Shown: in pieces, positions 8,251 to 16,629 of the stretch
Layout of the letters: every line of letters begins with the position of its first letter
Numbering within the stretch: position 1 is the first letter of the stretch
From: DASSKA01 sp963839365
GTDB lineage: Bacteria; Actinomycetota; Actinomycetes; Propionibacteriales; Nocardioidaceae
Assembly (NCBI GenBank): GCA_963839365.1
Contig: CAWIUT010000003.1
Location: forward strand, 372,001-436,000
Reading direction: 5' to 3'
DNA: 64,000 nt
Position numbers and translations under genes: made by a program
The notes under the pieces: model-generated
Seen by the model: the letters and a program-made list of their open reading frames with translations, nothing else
Database searches by the model: none
Told to the model about the DNA's origin: nothing

Positions 8251-8286
8251 GCCCGGGCGCCGGCGAGCGGGTCACCCGACCCGGGC
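8251..8286. terminator. bidirectional terminator-like inverted repeat
   Basis: GCCCGGG (8251-8257) pairs with CCCGGGC (8280-8286), enclosing a second small stem CGGG/CCCG around TCA. It lies between convergent genes ending at 8235 (+) and 8272 (-). It lacks a T-run, as is usual for high-GC actinobacteria. Confidence 0.4.
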
Positions 8287-8478
8287 CTCGGCGCCCGCGA
8301 CCGTGACGATGTCGCCCTTCACCAGCTGACGACCGCGTTGGATCTCCACCTCCCCGTTCACGCTCACCTCACCGGCAGCCAGCACGGGCTTGGCGTCCGC
8401 CCCGCTGTCCACCAGGTCCGCGAGCTTGAGGAACTGGCCGAGCCGGATCGAGTCGTCACGAATGGGTACGTCGCGCAT
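8272..8478 (-). CDS. small S4-domain RNA-binding protein
   Basis: 68 aa. The sequence IRLGQFLKLADLVDSGADAK with AAGEVSVNGEVEIQRGRQL is a stand-alone S4 domain of the YaaA/RlbA type. Such proteins bind structured RNA, often rRNA; the specific target is unknown. The open frame could extend upstream into the DUF445 gene, but the Met at 8478 begins the domain and avoids overlap. It is 23 bp downstream of the DUF445 gene and likely co-transcribed with it. Confidence 0.85.
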   Translation of the reverse strand: MRDVPIRDDSIRLGQFLKLADLVDSGADAKPVLAAGEVSVNGEVEIQRGRQLVKGDIVTVAGAEARVG

Positions 8479-8501
8479 GGCCCCATCCTGCCGCAGCGCG
8501 C

Positions 8502-9761
8502 TCAGTGCAGCAGCGTGCTGGCGGCGTGGATGGCCACGCCGACGAGGCCGCCTACGACGGTGCCGTTGATCCGGATGAACTGCAGGTCCCGGCCGACGTG
8601 CAGCTCGATCCGCCGGGAGGCCTCCTTGCCGTCCCACCGGTCGATCGTGTGCGTGATCACCGTGGTCAGCTCGCGACCGTACCGGGTCACCGCGAACACC
8701 GCCGCGTCGGCGACGTGGCCGTCCAGACGCTCCCGGAGGGCGGAGTCCTCCCGCAGCCGCTCGGCGAACGCCCGGGTCTCCTCGAGCGCTCGCCGGCGCA
8801 GGTACCCCTCGGTGTCCTCCAAGGCCTCCACCACGGCCCGGCGTACGGCGTTCCACAGCGACGTCGCGGTCGCCACCACCTGCGGCTGGCCCAGCACCCG
8901 GTTCTTCAGGTTCTCCGAACGCTCCTGTGTCTCCGAGTCGTGCTGGAGGTCATCGGCCAGCCGCTCCAGCAGCCGGTCGAACGCCAGCCGCACGTCGTGG
9001 TAGGGATCGTCGCGGATGTCCTCGATCCACGCGAGCAGCTCGATGTGCAGCCGCCTGGTGACGCGGTCGTTGACCAGCTGCGGGGACCACCACGGAGCCC
9101 GCTCGGCGACCAGCTCTGCGAAGGTGCCCTCGTTGTCCAGCAGCCACCGGTGCGCCTCGCCCAGCGCGAGGTCGACAAGCCCGTGGTGGGCCCGGTCGCG
9201 GACCACCTCCTCGAGGATGCCGCCTGCCATCGGGCTCACCGGCTCGGCGAGCAGCCGGGGCAGCAGCATCTCCTGGACCAGGTCGGTCATGTCCTCGTCC
9301 CGGATCCGGGCCAGCGCGATCGCCAGGATGCTCGCGGTCTCGTCCACCAGCCAGCCGGCGTTGGCCGGCTTGGCCAGCCACTCCCCCACCCGCTCGGAGA
9401 CCCGCGCGACGCGGACCCGGTCGCGGACCACCTCCTCGTGCAGGAAGTTCTCGGTGACGAACTCCTCCAGGCTGCGGCCGAGCATGTCCTTGCGACGCGG
9501 GATCAGCGCGGTGTGCGGGATCGGCAACCCCAGGGGACGCTTGAACAACGCGGTGACCGCGAACCAGTCGGCGACAGCACCGACCATCGACGCCTCCGCG
9601 CCGGCGTTCACGTAGCCGAGGAAGCCCCCGGCGCCGTACGTGACGGCAAACACGACCGCGGCGAGCAGCAGCAGTCCCACCGCCACGGTCCGCATGCGCC
9701 GCAGGCCACGACGACGCTGCTCGTCCAGCCCTGGGTCGGGCACGACCATCGGGATCGTCAT
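8502..9761 (-). CDS. DUF445 family membrane protein
   Basis: 419 aa. An N-terminal membrane helix (VGLLLLAAVVFAVTYGAG) is followed by GAVADWFAVTALFKRPLGL and PHTALIPRRKDMLG, the signature of DUF445. A long helical cytoplasmic region then leads to a C-terminal hydrophobic segment (GTVVGGLVGVAIHAASTLL). The function is unknown. The Met at 9761 (MTIPMVV) was chosen because the 50 upstream in-frame residues are low-complexity and would overlap the neighbouring small gene. Confidence 0.85.
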   Translation of the reverse strand: MTIPMVVPDPGLDEQRRRGLRRMRTVAVGLLLLAAVVFAVTYGAGGFLGYVNAGAEASMVGAVADWFAVTALFKRPLGLPIPHTALIPRRKDMLGRSLEEFVTENFLHEEVVRDRVRVARVSERVGEWLAKPANAGWLVDETASILAIALARIRDEDMTDLVQEMLLPRLLAEPVSPMAGGILEEVVRDRAHHGLVDLALGEAHRWLLDNEGTFAELVAERAPWWSPQLVNDRVTRRLHIELLAWIEDIRDDPYHDVRLAFDRLLERLADDLQHDSETQERSENLKNRVLGQPQVVATATSLWNAVRRAVVEALEDTEGYLRRRALEETRAFAERLREDSALRERLDGHVADAAVFAVTRYGRELTTVITHTIDRWDGKEASRRIELHVGRDLQFIRINGTVVGGLVGVAIHAASTLLH

Positions 9762-9799
9762 CGCTTGTGAACGTACACGACGAGCGGGCGGTGCTCCCG

Positions 9800-9973
9800 T
9801 CAACCGCCGCGCCCCCGGTTGCCGACGATCGCCGCCGCCGGCGGGATGACCGCAGCCACGATGCTCATCACCACCGCGGCCGTGGTCGAGTAGAAGCGCA
9901 CCAGGTTCCACGCCAGCACGATGAGCAGCACGCAGAAGCCCATCAGCAGGAAGTAGGCGGTCTTCCGGTTCAC
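9800..9973 (-). CDS. small membrane protein, DUF3099-like
   Basis: 57 aa from GTG 9973. There are two predicted membrane helices (FLLMGFCVLLIVLAWNLVRF and a second one, STTAAVVMSIVAAVIPPAAA), with a short basic tail. The pattern 'RFYSTTAAVVMSIVAAVIPP' resembles short actinobacterial proteins annotated as DUF3099; assignment is tentative. A GTTA-N14-GGGTAC element (10006 to 9983, minus strand) lies immediately upstream and resembles a stress sigma promoter, which would make the transcript nearly leaderless. Confidence 0.55.
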   Translation of the reverse strand: MNRKTAYFLLMGFCVLLIVLAWNLVRFYSTTAAVVMSIVAAVIPPAAAIVGNRGRGG

Positions 9974-10048
9974 GCCTCGACGGTACCCAGGCAACCGGCG
10001 GCTAACGGCCTGCTCGTCACGTGCGGCCCGGAAGGCTAATGTCGGATC

Positions 10049-11176
10049 ATGTCCCCTCGAACCGCACCCCCGTTCCGAGCCGACCACGTGGGCAGCCTGC
10101 TGCGGCCGCCCGAGCTGCTGGAGGCGCGCGCCGCCCGCGCGGAGGGCACGCTCGACGCCACCGGCCTGCGAGCCGCGGAGGACGCCGCGATCCGCAACGT
10201 CGTCCGCCTGCAGGAGGAGGTCGGCCTGCAGACGCGCACCGACGGTGAGTTCCGGCGTACGTCGTGGCACATGGACTTCATCTACCGGCTGCGCGGGATA
10301 CACCGCACCGACAAGAAGATCGAGGTGCACTTCCACAACGCCGCCGGCGACCTGGACTTCACCTCGGCAGCGCTGGTGGTGGACGGCAAGGTAGGCCTGG
10401 ATCCCGAGGATGCCCCGATCTTCGGCAAGGACTTCGCCTTCCTCCAGTCCGTGGCCACCAGCGGGACACCGAAGCTGACGATCCCGTCGCCGAGCATGGT
10501 GCACTACCGCGGCGGGCGCGCGGCGATCGATCCGGAGGTCTACCCCGACGAGGACGAGTTCTGGACGGACCTGTCCGCGGCGTACGCCGAACAGGTCAAG
10601 GCCATCGCGGACCAGGGCTGCACCTACCTCCAGCTCGACGACACCAGCCTCGCCTACCTCAACGACCCCGCACAGCGCGCCCAGGTTGCCGCCCAGGGCG
10701 GGGACGCCGAGCACCAGCACGAGCGGTACATCCGGCAGATCAACGCAGCCCTCGCCAACCGCCCCGAAGGGCTCACGGTGACCACGCACATGTGCCGCGG
10801 CAACTTCCGCTCCTCATGGGTGGCCGAGGGCGGCTACGACTTCGTCGCCGAGGCGTTGTTCGGTGGGCTGGATGTCGACGGCTTCTTCCTGGAGTTCGAC
10901 GACGCACGTTCCGGCGGGTTCGAGCCGCTGCGCTACGTGCCGGAGGGCAAGCAGGTGGTGCTCGGCCTGGTCACCACCAAGCGGCCCGAGCTCGAGTCCA
11001 AGGACGACCTGAAGCGCCGCATCGACGAGGCGGCCAAGTACGTCCCGCTCGAGCAGCTGTGCCTGTCCGGCCAGTGCGGGTTCTCCTCCACCGTGGAGGG
11101 CAACCAGCTCACCATCGACGACGAGGTCGCCAAGCTGCGGCTGATCGTGGAGACCGCCGCCGAGGTGTGGGGCTGA
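10049..11176 (+). CDS. cobalamin-independent methionine synthase-like protein (MetE C-terminal fold)
   Basis: 375 aa, matching only the C-terminal catalytic half of MetE (YxjG/YxjH type). It opens with FRADHVGSLLRPPELL and contains the zinc-site His and Cys in THMCRGN and the distal Cys in SGQCGFSS. Full MetE has about 750 aa and a folate-binding N-terminal half, which is absent here. Short homologues often work with unknown methyl donors, so a methyltransferase acting on a thiol is likely but the substrates are open. It stands alone and convergent with the next gene, with 3 bp between stops. Confidence 0.85.
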   Translation: MSPRTAPPFRADHVGSLLRPPELLEARAARAEGTLDATGLRAAEDAAIRNVVRLQEEVGLQTRTDGEFRRTSWHMDFIYRLRGIHRTDKKIEVHFHNAAGDLDFTSAALVVDGKVGLDPEDAPIFGKDFAFLQSVATSGTPKLTIPSPSMVHYRGGRAAIDPEVYPDEDEFWTDLSAAYAEQVKAIADQGCTYLQLDDTSLAYLNDPAQRAQVAAQGGDAEHQHERYIRQINAALANRPEGLTVTTHMCRGNFRSSWVAEGGYDFVAEALFGGLDVDGFFLEFDDARSGGFEPLRYVPEGKQVVLGLVTTKRPELESKDDLKRRIDEAAKYVPLEQLCLSGQCGFSSTVEGNQLTIDDEVAKLRLIVETAAEVWG

Positions 11177-11179
11177 GCC

Positions 11180-11644
11180 TCACACCCGGTGGGCGGCGTC
11201 CATGGTCCAGGCCACCACGGCGCCGTACGCCAGGTGCGGCACCACGTCACTGACCCAGGCGGACGCATCCCAGGTGGCCGGGTCGCTGACCCCGGTGGCC
11301 GACATCGGCAGCACCGACCCGGCCATCGCGCCGCCACCCGCGAGCAGCGCGCCGAGCGCACGCGGCGGGCGCAGCCGCACCGTGTCGAGCAGGCCGTAGG
11401 CCAACCCGACTCCCACCCCGGTGGCGATGCCGGCCAGCGGGCCGATCCCGGCCAACCGGTTCTGGCGTTCCTCGCCCTCGCCGGGGATCTCCACACCGAG
11501 CGTCTGCGCGCCCTTCTCCACCATCTGCTGAGGCGTGCTGCTGGCCGGGCGGGCCCGCCAGGCCATGTCCAGGTAGGTCACCGCGTTCAAGGCGGTGGTG
11601 CCGGCGGCTCCGGCCGCCGCGCCGAGCAGCATTCGTCGAAACAT
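11180..11644 (-). CDS. hypothetical membrane protein
   Basis: 154 aa from Met 11644. It has an N-terminal hydrophobic stretch (LLGAAAGAAGTTALNAVTYL), two Gly/Ala-rich central helices (GIGPLAGIATGVGVGLAYGLL and ALLAGGGAMAGSVLP) and a C-terminal helix (HLAYGAVVAWTMDAA). I do not recognise a named family; similar small polytopic proteins occur in actinobacteria. It is 40 bp downstream of the dehydrogenase gene on the same strand and may be co-transcribed with it. Confidence 0.65.
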   Translation of the reverse strand: MFRRMLLGAAAGAAGTTALNAVTYLDMAWRARPASSTPQQMVEKGAQTLGVEIPGEGEERQNRLAGIGPLAGIATGVGVGLAYGLLDTVRLRPPRALGALLAGGGAMAGSVLPMSATGVSDPATWDASAWVSDVVPHLAYGAVVAWTMDAAHRV

Positions 11645-11684
11645 CGTTGTTCCTCTCACCTCGCGTCGGACCGGGCCCGCTGAC

Positions 11685-12827
11685 TCACACGGCGGGCTTG
11701 AGCAGCACCTTGGTCCAGCCCTTGTCGCGGTTGTCGAAGTGCCGGTACCCCTCGGGTGCCTGGTCCAGCGGGAGCTCGTGGGAGACCAGGAAGGACGGAC
11801 GCGCCTTGCCCTGGATGATCAGGTCGCACAGCTGCCGGTTGTAGCGCTTGACCGGCGCCTGGCCCGTGCCGAACTGCTGCCCCTTCATGAAAAGGCTGCC
11901 GAAGTCGAAGCCGATGCGGCCCTGCTTGGCCTGCTCGGTGGCGGCACCGGGGTCCTGGGGCATGTAGACGCCGACCACGCCGATGCCCCCGGCGCTGCGC
12001 ACCACCTTGACCAGGTTGTCGATCACCAGCTCCGGGTGCTCCTGCCCTGTCGGGTCGTGTGCCTGGTAGCCGACGGCTTCCACGCCGCGGTCCGCGCCGT
12101 ACCCGTTGGTGGCGTCCAGGATCTGCTGCACCGGGTCGCCCTCGGAGAAGTCGACCGGGGAGGCACCGATGTCGGAGGCCAGTGAGAGCCGGTCGGGCTC
12201 CTTGTCGACCACGAACACCTGGCTGGCGCCCCGGATGACCGCGCTGTGCGCGGCCATCAGCCCGACCGGGCCGGCACCGAAGACCGCGACCACGTCGCCG
12301 GCCTCCATGCCGGACAGCTCCACCCCGTGCCAACCGGTCGGGAAGATGTCGGACAGCATCGTGAAGTCGTTCTCGTACTCCTCCCCCGGCGGCAGCTCCA
12401 GGAGGTTGAAGTCGGCGTACGGCACCCGGAGGTACTCGGCCTGGCCACCGGCGTAGGGGCCCATGTTGGCGTAGCCGTAGGCCGCGCCGTCCACTCCGTC
12501 GGTGGGGTTGGTGCGCAGGCAGAACGACGTCCAACCACGGATGCAGTTGCTGCACGTCCCGCAGGCGATGTTGAACGGGACAGAGACTCGGTCCCCGGGC
12601 TTGACGCGCTCGATGCCGGACCCGACCTCCTGGACCACCCCCATGTTCTCGTGGCCGAGCACCGTGCCCGCCTCGACGTTGGTGCGCCCTTCGTACATGT
12701 GCAGGTCCGAGCCACAGATGTTGGTGGTGGTGATCTTGACGATCGCGTCGTTGGGACCCTCGATACGGGGCTCGTCCACGTTCTCGACGGAGACCCCGAA
12801 CTTGTCCTGGTAGACGACGGCCTTCAC
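11685..12827 (-). CDS. zinc-dependent dehydrogenase, glutathione-independent formaldehyde dehydrogenase-like
   Basis: 380 aa medium-chain dehydrogenase. The catalytic zinc ligand region is NICGSDLHMYEG with GHENMGVV; the structural zinc loop is FNIACGTCSNCIRG; the NAD-binding motif is FGAGPVGLMAA. The insert around PYAGGQAEYLRVPYAD and the C-terminal HFDNRDKGWTKVLLKP are typical of FdhA-type enzymes, which oxidise formaldehyde or other aldehydes and alcohols with tightly bound NAD. The true substrate is uncertain. GTG 12827 is preceded by a GGAG Shine-Dalgarno. Confidence 0.85.
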   Translation of the reverse strand: MKAVVYQDKFGVSVENVDEPRIEGPNDAIVKITTTNICGSDLHMYEGRTNVEAGTVLGHENMGVVQEVGSGIERVKPGDRVSVPFNIACGTCSNCIRGWTSFCLRTNPTDGVDGAAYGYANMGPYAGGQAEYLRVPYADFNLLELPPGEEYENDFTMLSDIFPTGWHGVELSGMEAGDVVAVFGAGPVGLMAAHSAVIRGASQVFVVDKEPDRLSLASDIGASPVDFSEGDPVQQILDATNGYGADRGVEAVGYQAHDPTGQEHPELVIDNLVKVVRSAGGIGVVGVYMPQDPGAATEQAKQGRIGFDFGSLFMKGQQFGTGQAPVKRYNRQLCDLIIQGKARPSFLVSHELPLDQAPEGYRHFDNRDKGWTKVLLKPAV

Positions 12828-12965
12828 GTGCCACTCCCTCCGGTCCGAGTCGGCCGCCCGGACGAGCGGCGTTCTTCTCGGGTTACCCACTCGACCGCGG
12901 CGTACGCCGCGCGACGGGGGTACGCCGTGTGAACCACGCTATGTCGGGTTCCTGTCACGTGCACC

Positions 12966-12990
12966 GTGTGGACCGCGTGATGCGGGGTAC
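12966..12990 (+). promoter_or_regulatory. possible SigB/SigF-type promoter before the FUSC gene
   Basis: GTGT (12966-12969), a 15-base spacer and GGGTAC (12985-12990) approximate the actinobacterial stress sigma consensus GTTT-N14-17-GGGTAT, 38 bases before the FUSC start. One mismatch in the -35 element makes it weak. The rest of the 200-bp divergent gap shows nothing else distinct. Confidence 0.3.
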
Positions 12991-13028
12991 GCCCAGGTCA
13001 GCACACGATCCGAGACGGAGGCCGCCCG

Positions 13029-14243
13029 ATGTCCAGCGCCGGCCCGAGCATCCGACGCCTGATCCGAGCCGCGTGGGAGCACCCCGAGGCGCTGCAGCCC
13101 ATCAAGACGGCCGCCGCGGTGGCGATCGCCTGGGCTCTGGTGCATCCCCTCCCCGGCGTTGCTGACCATTACCCCTACTACGCGCCCCTCGGCGCGCTGC
13201 TCGCCGTGTCCGGAACGGTGACCGCGTCGGTGCGCGACTCCGCGAAGGTGGTCGTGGCGATGCTGCTCGGGGCCCCCGTCGCCTGGGCGTTCGACCTGCT
13301 GCTGCCCACGAACGTGGCGACGCTGGCGGCTGTGGTGGCGCTGGCGACCCTGCTGTCCCGGTGGCGCTGGCTGGGCAACCAGGCCGGCTGGGCGCCTGTC
13401 GCAGCGATGTTCGTGATGATCGTGGGGCGCGGGGACCCGGGCCAGTACATCGCCGCCTACGTCGGACTGATCGCCTTCGGTGCCGTGATCGGTGTGGCCG
13501 TCGACCTGCTGCTCCCGTCGCTGCCACTGAACGCCACCCAGTCGGCGGTGGAGCGGCTGCGCAACGCGCTCGCCGACCAGCTCAACGACCTGGCGGACGG
13601 CCTCCGCCTGGAAGGGCCACCGACCGGGGAGCAGTGGGAGCAGCGACGGCGCGGGGTCGCTCCGCTGACCGACCAGATGCAACGGACCGTCAACCACATG
13701 GCCGAGGCGCGGCGGGCCAACTGGCGCGCCGGGCGCTGGCGCGCTGAGGCCGACCGGCAGTACTGCCAGGCGCGCGCGCTCGAGCAGCTGGCCTGGCTGG
13801 TCCAGGACCTGACCACGCTGGTGACCGGAGAGGAGCGGGCCGGACTGGACAGGGTGGCGATGGGCCCCTCGGTGCGCCCCCTGGCCGCGGACACCCTGGA
13901 GGCCATGGCCGACACCTTGCGGTCGGTGCAAGGCAACACCGGAGACCCGAAGCTGCTGCGGCGCACCGACAGCGCACTGCGCAGATTGGTGGAGGAGATC
14001 CGGAAGATCCGGCACCGCACGGGCGACGACATGTTCACCGCCGGGGACGTGGTGGTCACCGTGCGCAAGGCGCTGGCGTCGCTGGCGCCCGAGGAGCTGG
14101 TCGGCACGGTGCCCGCCGGCGAAAGCGAGGAAGCGGGGAACACCGAGGACACCGACCGGGCACCCCAGCCGGACGACCAGCCGGACGACGAGCCGGTCGG
14201 CCGGGCAGCCGACAAGGCCGCCGACCCGGCCCCGCAGGGGTGA
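13029..14243 (+). CDS. FUSC/aromatic acid exporter-like membrane protein
   Basis: 404 aa. About six N-terminal membrane helices (residues 25-165) carry the FUSC pattern: LQPIKTAAAVAIAWALV, PYYAPLGALLAVSGTV, and LIAFGAVIGVAVDLLLPSLP. A long cytoplasmic helical region (about 170-350) follows, then an acidic, proline-rich tail. FUSC proteins are related to fusaric-acid resistance and aromatic carboxylate efflux pumps; the substrate is unknown. GGAGG lies upstream of the ATG at 13029. Confidence 0.8.
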   Translation: MSSAGPSIRRLIRAAWEHPEALQPIKTAAAVAIAWALVHPLPGVADHYPYYAPLGALLAVSGTVTASVRDSAKVVVAMLLGAPVAWAFDLLLPTNVATLAAVVALATLLSRWRWLGNQAGWAPVAAMFVMIVGRGDPGQYIAAYVGLIAFGAVIGVAVDLLLPSLPLNATQSAVERLRNALADQLNDLADGLRLEGPPTGEQWEQRRRGVAPLTDQMQRTVNHMAEARRANWRAGRWRAEADRQYCQARALEQLAWLVQDLTTLVTGEERAGLDRVAMGPSVRPLAADTLEAMADTLRSVQGNTGDPKLLRRTDSALRRLVEEIRKIRHRTGDDMFTAGDVVVTVRKALASLAPEELVGTVPAGESEEAGNTEDTDRAPQPDDQPDDEPVGRAADKAADPAPQG

Positions 14244-14360
14244 CCGCAACGCCCCTGGCGCGCCGGCGTACTTCGTGGTCGGCTGGGTACGCCGACTGGT
14301 ACGCGGCCGCTACGGGACACCACCCGCCGACGACCACGGTCCGCTGGAGGAGGATTCGCG

Positions 14361-15446
14361 ATGGAGCTCGGTTCGATCCAGGACGTCTTCACAGCCGTTG
14401 GCCCGTTCGTGAGCGTGCACATCGACGTGAGCCGGGCCACCGAGGACGCCCGGCAGCAGGCCGATGCGCGGTGGACCACGCTGCGCCACGAGCTGGAGCA
14501 CCATGACGTCGACCCTTCGCTGATCGAGCAGATCGGGGACAGGGTGCACGAGCAGACAAGTCTGCCCGGGGAGGTACGTCGCACCATCGTCGCGGCCGGC
14601 GACCGGATCGTGTTCGACGACGTGCGGGCCGGACACTGCCCCTGGGCCGAAGCCACGGTCGTCGCCTCGCTGCCCCAGCTCTCCGGCTGGCTGCGTCAGG
14701 TGGACGGGCAGATCCCCTTCCTGCTGGTCACCGCGGACCGGGAAGGCGCCTCGGTGGACTTCTACCAGGGCACCACCCGTCCCCATCCCGAGCACCGGGA
14801 GATCCACGGCGAGACCCTGCACATCACCAAGGTGCCCGAGGGTGACTGGGCACAGAAGCAGCACCAGCAGACCGCCGAGAACGTGTGGAAGCACAACGCC
14901 GAGGAGGTCGCCGACGTGGTTCGCCAGGCGACTGCCGAGCACCGTCCGCGGGTGGTGGTCCTGGCCGGTGACGCGCGGGCCCGCACCGACATCGCCGAGG
15001 CCCTCGAGGGCCATCCGCTGGAGGTCGTGCAGGTCGAGGCGGGCGGCCGGGCCGCAGGGGCCTCCGAGGAGGCGCTGTGGAAGGAGGTCGAGCGGGTGCT
15101 CGCCCTCGTGGACGCCTACGACGAGAAGGAGATCACCGACCGGCTGATGCAGGACACCGGCCGGCACGAAGGCGCGGTCCGCGGCCTCCAGGAGGTGCTC
15201 GACGCACTGGTCCGCGGCCAGGTGGAGCGGCTGGTCGTCGACCTCGACGCCGCCGCCGAGATGTCGGTCGACCCCAAGGACCATCCCGGTCTGAGCCTCC
15301 CGGAGCCGGCTGCCGGCGCCGACAAGCTGCCGGCCGACCAGGTGCTGGTGGCCGCCGGCGCGGCGACCGCCGCCCGGCTGTCCCTGATGCCGCGGGCGCA
15401 GTCCAAGGGTGCGGGCGTCGCGGCGCTGCTGCGCTGGCAGGAGTGA
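14361..15446 (+). CDS. Rv2629/Vms1-like protein (baeRF, eRF1-related fold)
   Basis: 361 aa. The N-terminal segment (VGPFVSVHIDVSRATEDA), central AEEVADVVRQATAEHRPRVVV and the C-terminal VLVAAGAATAARLSLMP match the actinobacterial Rv2629-like family, part of a bacterial branch related to archaeal/eukaryotic release factor and Vms1 peptidyl-tRNA hydrolases. A role at stalled or hibernating ribosomes is inferred from the family. The residue HEGAVRGLQEVLDAL region is the usual C-terminal domain. A GGAGGA Shine-Dalgarno precedes the ATG. It lies just upstream of a stress-type sigma factor gene. Confidence 0.8.
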   Translation: MELGSIQDVFTAVGPFVSVHIDVSRATEDARQQADARWTTLRHELEHHDVDPSLIEQIGDRVHEQTSLPGEVRRTIVAAGDRIVFDDVRAGHCPWAEATVVASLPQLSGWLRQVDGQIPFLLVTADREGASVDFYQGTTRPHPEHREIHGETLHITKVPEGDWAQKQHQQTAENVWKHNAEEVADVVRQATAEHRPRVVVLAGDARARTDIAEALEGHPLEVVQVEAGGRAAGASEEALWKEVERVLALVDAYDEKEITDRLMQDTGRHEGAVRGLQEVLDALVRGQVERLVVDLDAAAEMSVDPKDHPGLSLPEPAAGADKLPADQVLVAAGAATAARLSLMPRAQSKGAGVAALLRWQE

Positions 15447-15448
15447 GC

Positions 15449-15607
15449 ATGCCGCAGCCGGCCGGACTGCGCGCGGTCGTGACCGGTGGGGCCGGCTTCG
15501 TCGGGTCATGGGTATGCGAGCGGCTGGTCGAGGCCGGCGCCGAGGTGGCGTGTGTCGACACTCCACTGCGCGTGCAGGGCACGTCGACCAACCGGATGCG
15601 TGACTGA
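15449..15607 (+). pseudogene. truncated NAD-dependent epimerase/dehydratase (N-terminal stub)
   Basis: 52 codons encode the beginning of an extended SDR: AVVTGGAGFVGSWVCERLVE with the GxxGxxG nucleotide-binding motif and the acidic residue in EVACVD. It then loses similarity and stops at 15607. Family members have about 300 aa, so catalytic residues are absent. It is probably the 5' relic of a deleted gene; a micro-protein function cannot be excluded. It starts 2 bp after the previous stop. Confidence 0.6.
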
Positions 15608-15610
15608 CCG

Positions 15611-15636
15611 GTTTGCCCCCTCGAGGGTCGGGGTAC
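15611..15636 (+). promoter_or_regulatory. SigB/SigF-type promoter of the sigma factor operon
   Basis: GTTT (15611-15614), 16-base spacer, GGGTAC (15631-15636): a near-perfect match to the actinobacterial general-stress consensus GTTT-N14-17-GGGTAT. It lies 84 bases upstream of a SigB/SigF-family sigma gene, which suggests positive autoregulation. Confidence 0.65.
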
Positions 15637-15719
15637 TCCCAGAACACGGTCGGTGCGCACCGTCCACGCCCGCTGAAGCCACCGGTGGGAATCCTCATCT
15701 CCCGAAGGTGTTGGTGCGC

Positions 15720-16574
15720 ATGCACACGGACATCTCCACCCAGCCCGCCCTCCCGCGACAGCAGCGCCGTGGTCTCACCGCCAGGCTGCTGGCCGAGGCG
15801 GCGCAGACCTGCGACGAACAGAAGAGACGTGAGCTCTGGGACCGGGTCGTGGTCCTCAACATGGATGTGACTCGCTCCCTCGCCGGAAGGTACCGCGGCC
15901 GCGGCATCGCCGAGGAGGACCTCGAACAGGTTGCGTTCGTGGGACTGGTCAAGGCCGTACGCCGGTTCAGACCCGGCTACGACGGCGATCTGCTCGCCTT
16001 CGCGGTGCCGACCATCCGCGGAGAGATCCGGCGACACTTCCGGGACCACGGCTGGATGGTCCGGCCACCGCGGCGGGTCCAGGAGCTGCAGAGCCGGATC
16101 TGGCAGGCTCGCGACCAGCTCGTCCAGGAGCTCGGTCGCTCTCCCCGACCGTCGGAGGTGGCCCAACGGGTCGGCCCGTGCCTGGAGGAGGTCATCGAGG
16201 CGCTCGCCGCCAAGGACTGCTACACGCCGGCCTCCTTGGACCGGCCGGTCACACCGGGAGCGGCGACCAGCATCGGCGACCTGCAGGGCAGCGAAGACGA
16301 CCGAGCCGCGATCGCCGAGGCCCGGCTGGTGCTCGGGCCGGCCGTGCGCCGGCTCCGCGAGCGGGACCGGCGCGTGCTGTTCCTGCGGTTCTTCGCCGAC
16401 CGCACCCAGGAGGAGATCGCGCAGGAGATCGGCGTCACGCAGATGCAGGTCTCCCGGATCCTCTCGAGGATCTTCGCCGAGCTGCGCAAGCAGCTCCGCG
16501 AAGAGGGCGAGCCCGCCGGGGAGCGGACCGGGAGCACGTCGGGCACCAACCCCAGCCGGCAGCTGGCGGGGTAG
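15720..16574 (+). CDS. RNA polymerase sigma factor, SigB/SigF/SigG family
   Basis: 284 aa. Region 2 reads VTRSLAGRYRGRGIAEEDLEQ, then VGLVKAVRRFRPGYDGDLLAFAV and PTIRGEIRRHFRDHGWMVR, typical of general-stress/sporulation group 3 sigma factors. Region 3 contains LGRSPRPSEVAQRV. Region 4 is QEEIAQEIGVTQMQVSRILSRI, the -35 reading HTH. No anti-sigma or anti-anti-sigma gene is adjacent, so partner control would be from elsewhere. The ATG at 15720 is the first Met of the homologous part; a GTG at 15708 is an alternative. It is followed after 55 bp by the glycosyltransferase-acyltransferase fusion. Confidence 0.92.
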   Translation: MHTDISTQPALPRQQRRGLTARLLAEAAQTCDEQKRRELWDRVVVLNMDVTRSLAGRYRGRGIAEEDLEQVAFVGLVKAVRRFRPGYDGDLLAFAVPTIRGEIRRHFRDHGWMVRPPRRVQELQSRIWQARDQLVQELGRSPRPSEVAQRVGPCLEEVIEALAAKDCYTPASLDRPVTPGAATSIGDLQGSEDDRAAIAEARLVLGPAVRRLRERDRRVLFLRFFADRTQEEIAQEIGVTQMQVSRILSRIFAELRKQLREEGEPAGERTGSTSGTNPSRQLAG

Positions 16575-16629
16575 CCGGTGCCAGAGGTCGTCCCGGAGGA
16601 GCGCGACCCGAGCAGGTAGGTTTTGGGGC

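Noticed and set aside
10007..10048. Possible riboswitch before the MetE-like gene
   Set aside because: The leader is about 40 bases with no SAM or cobalamin motif.
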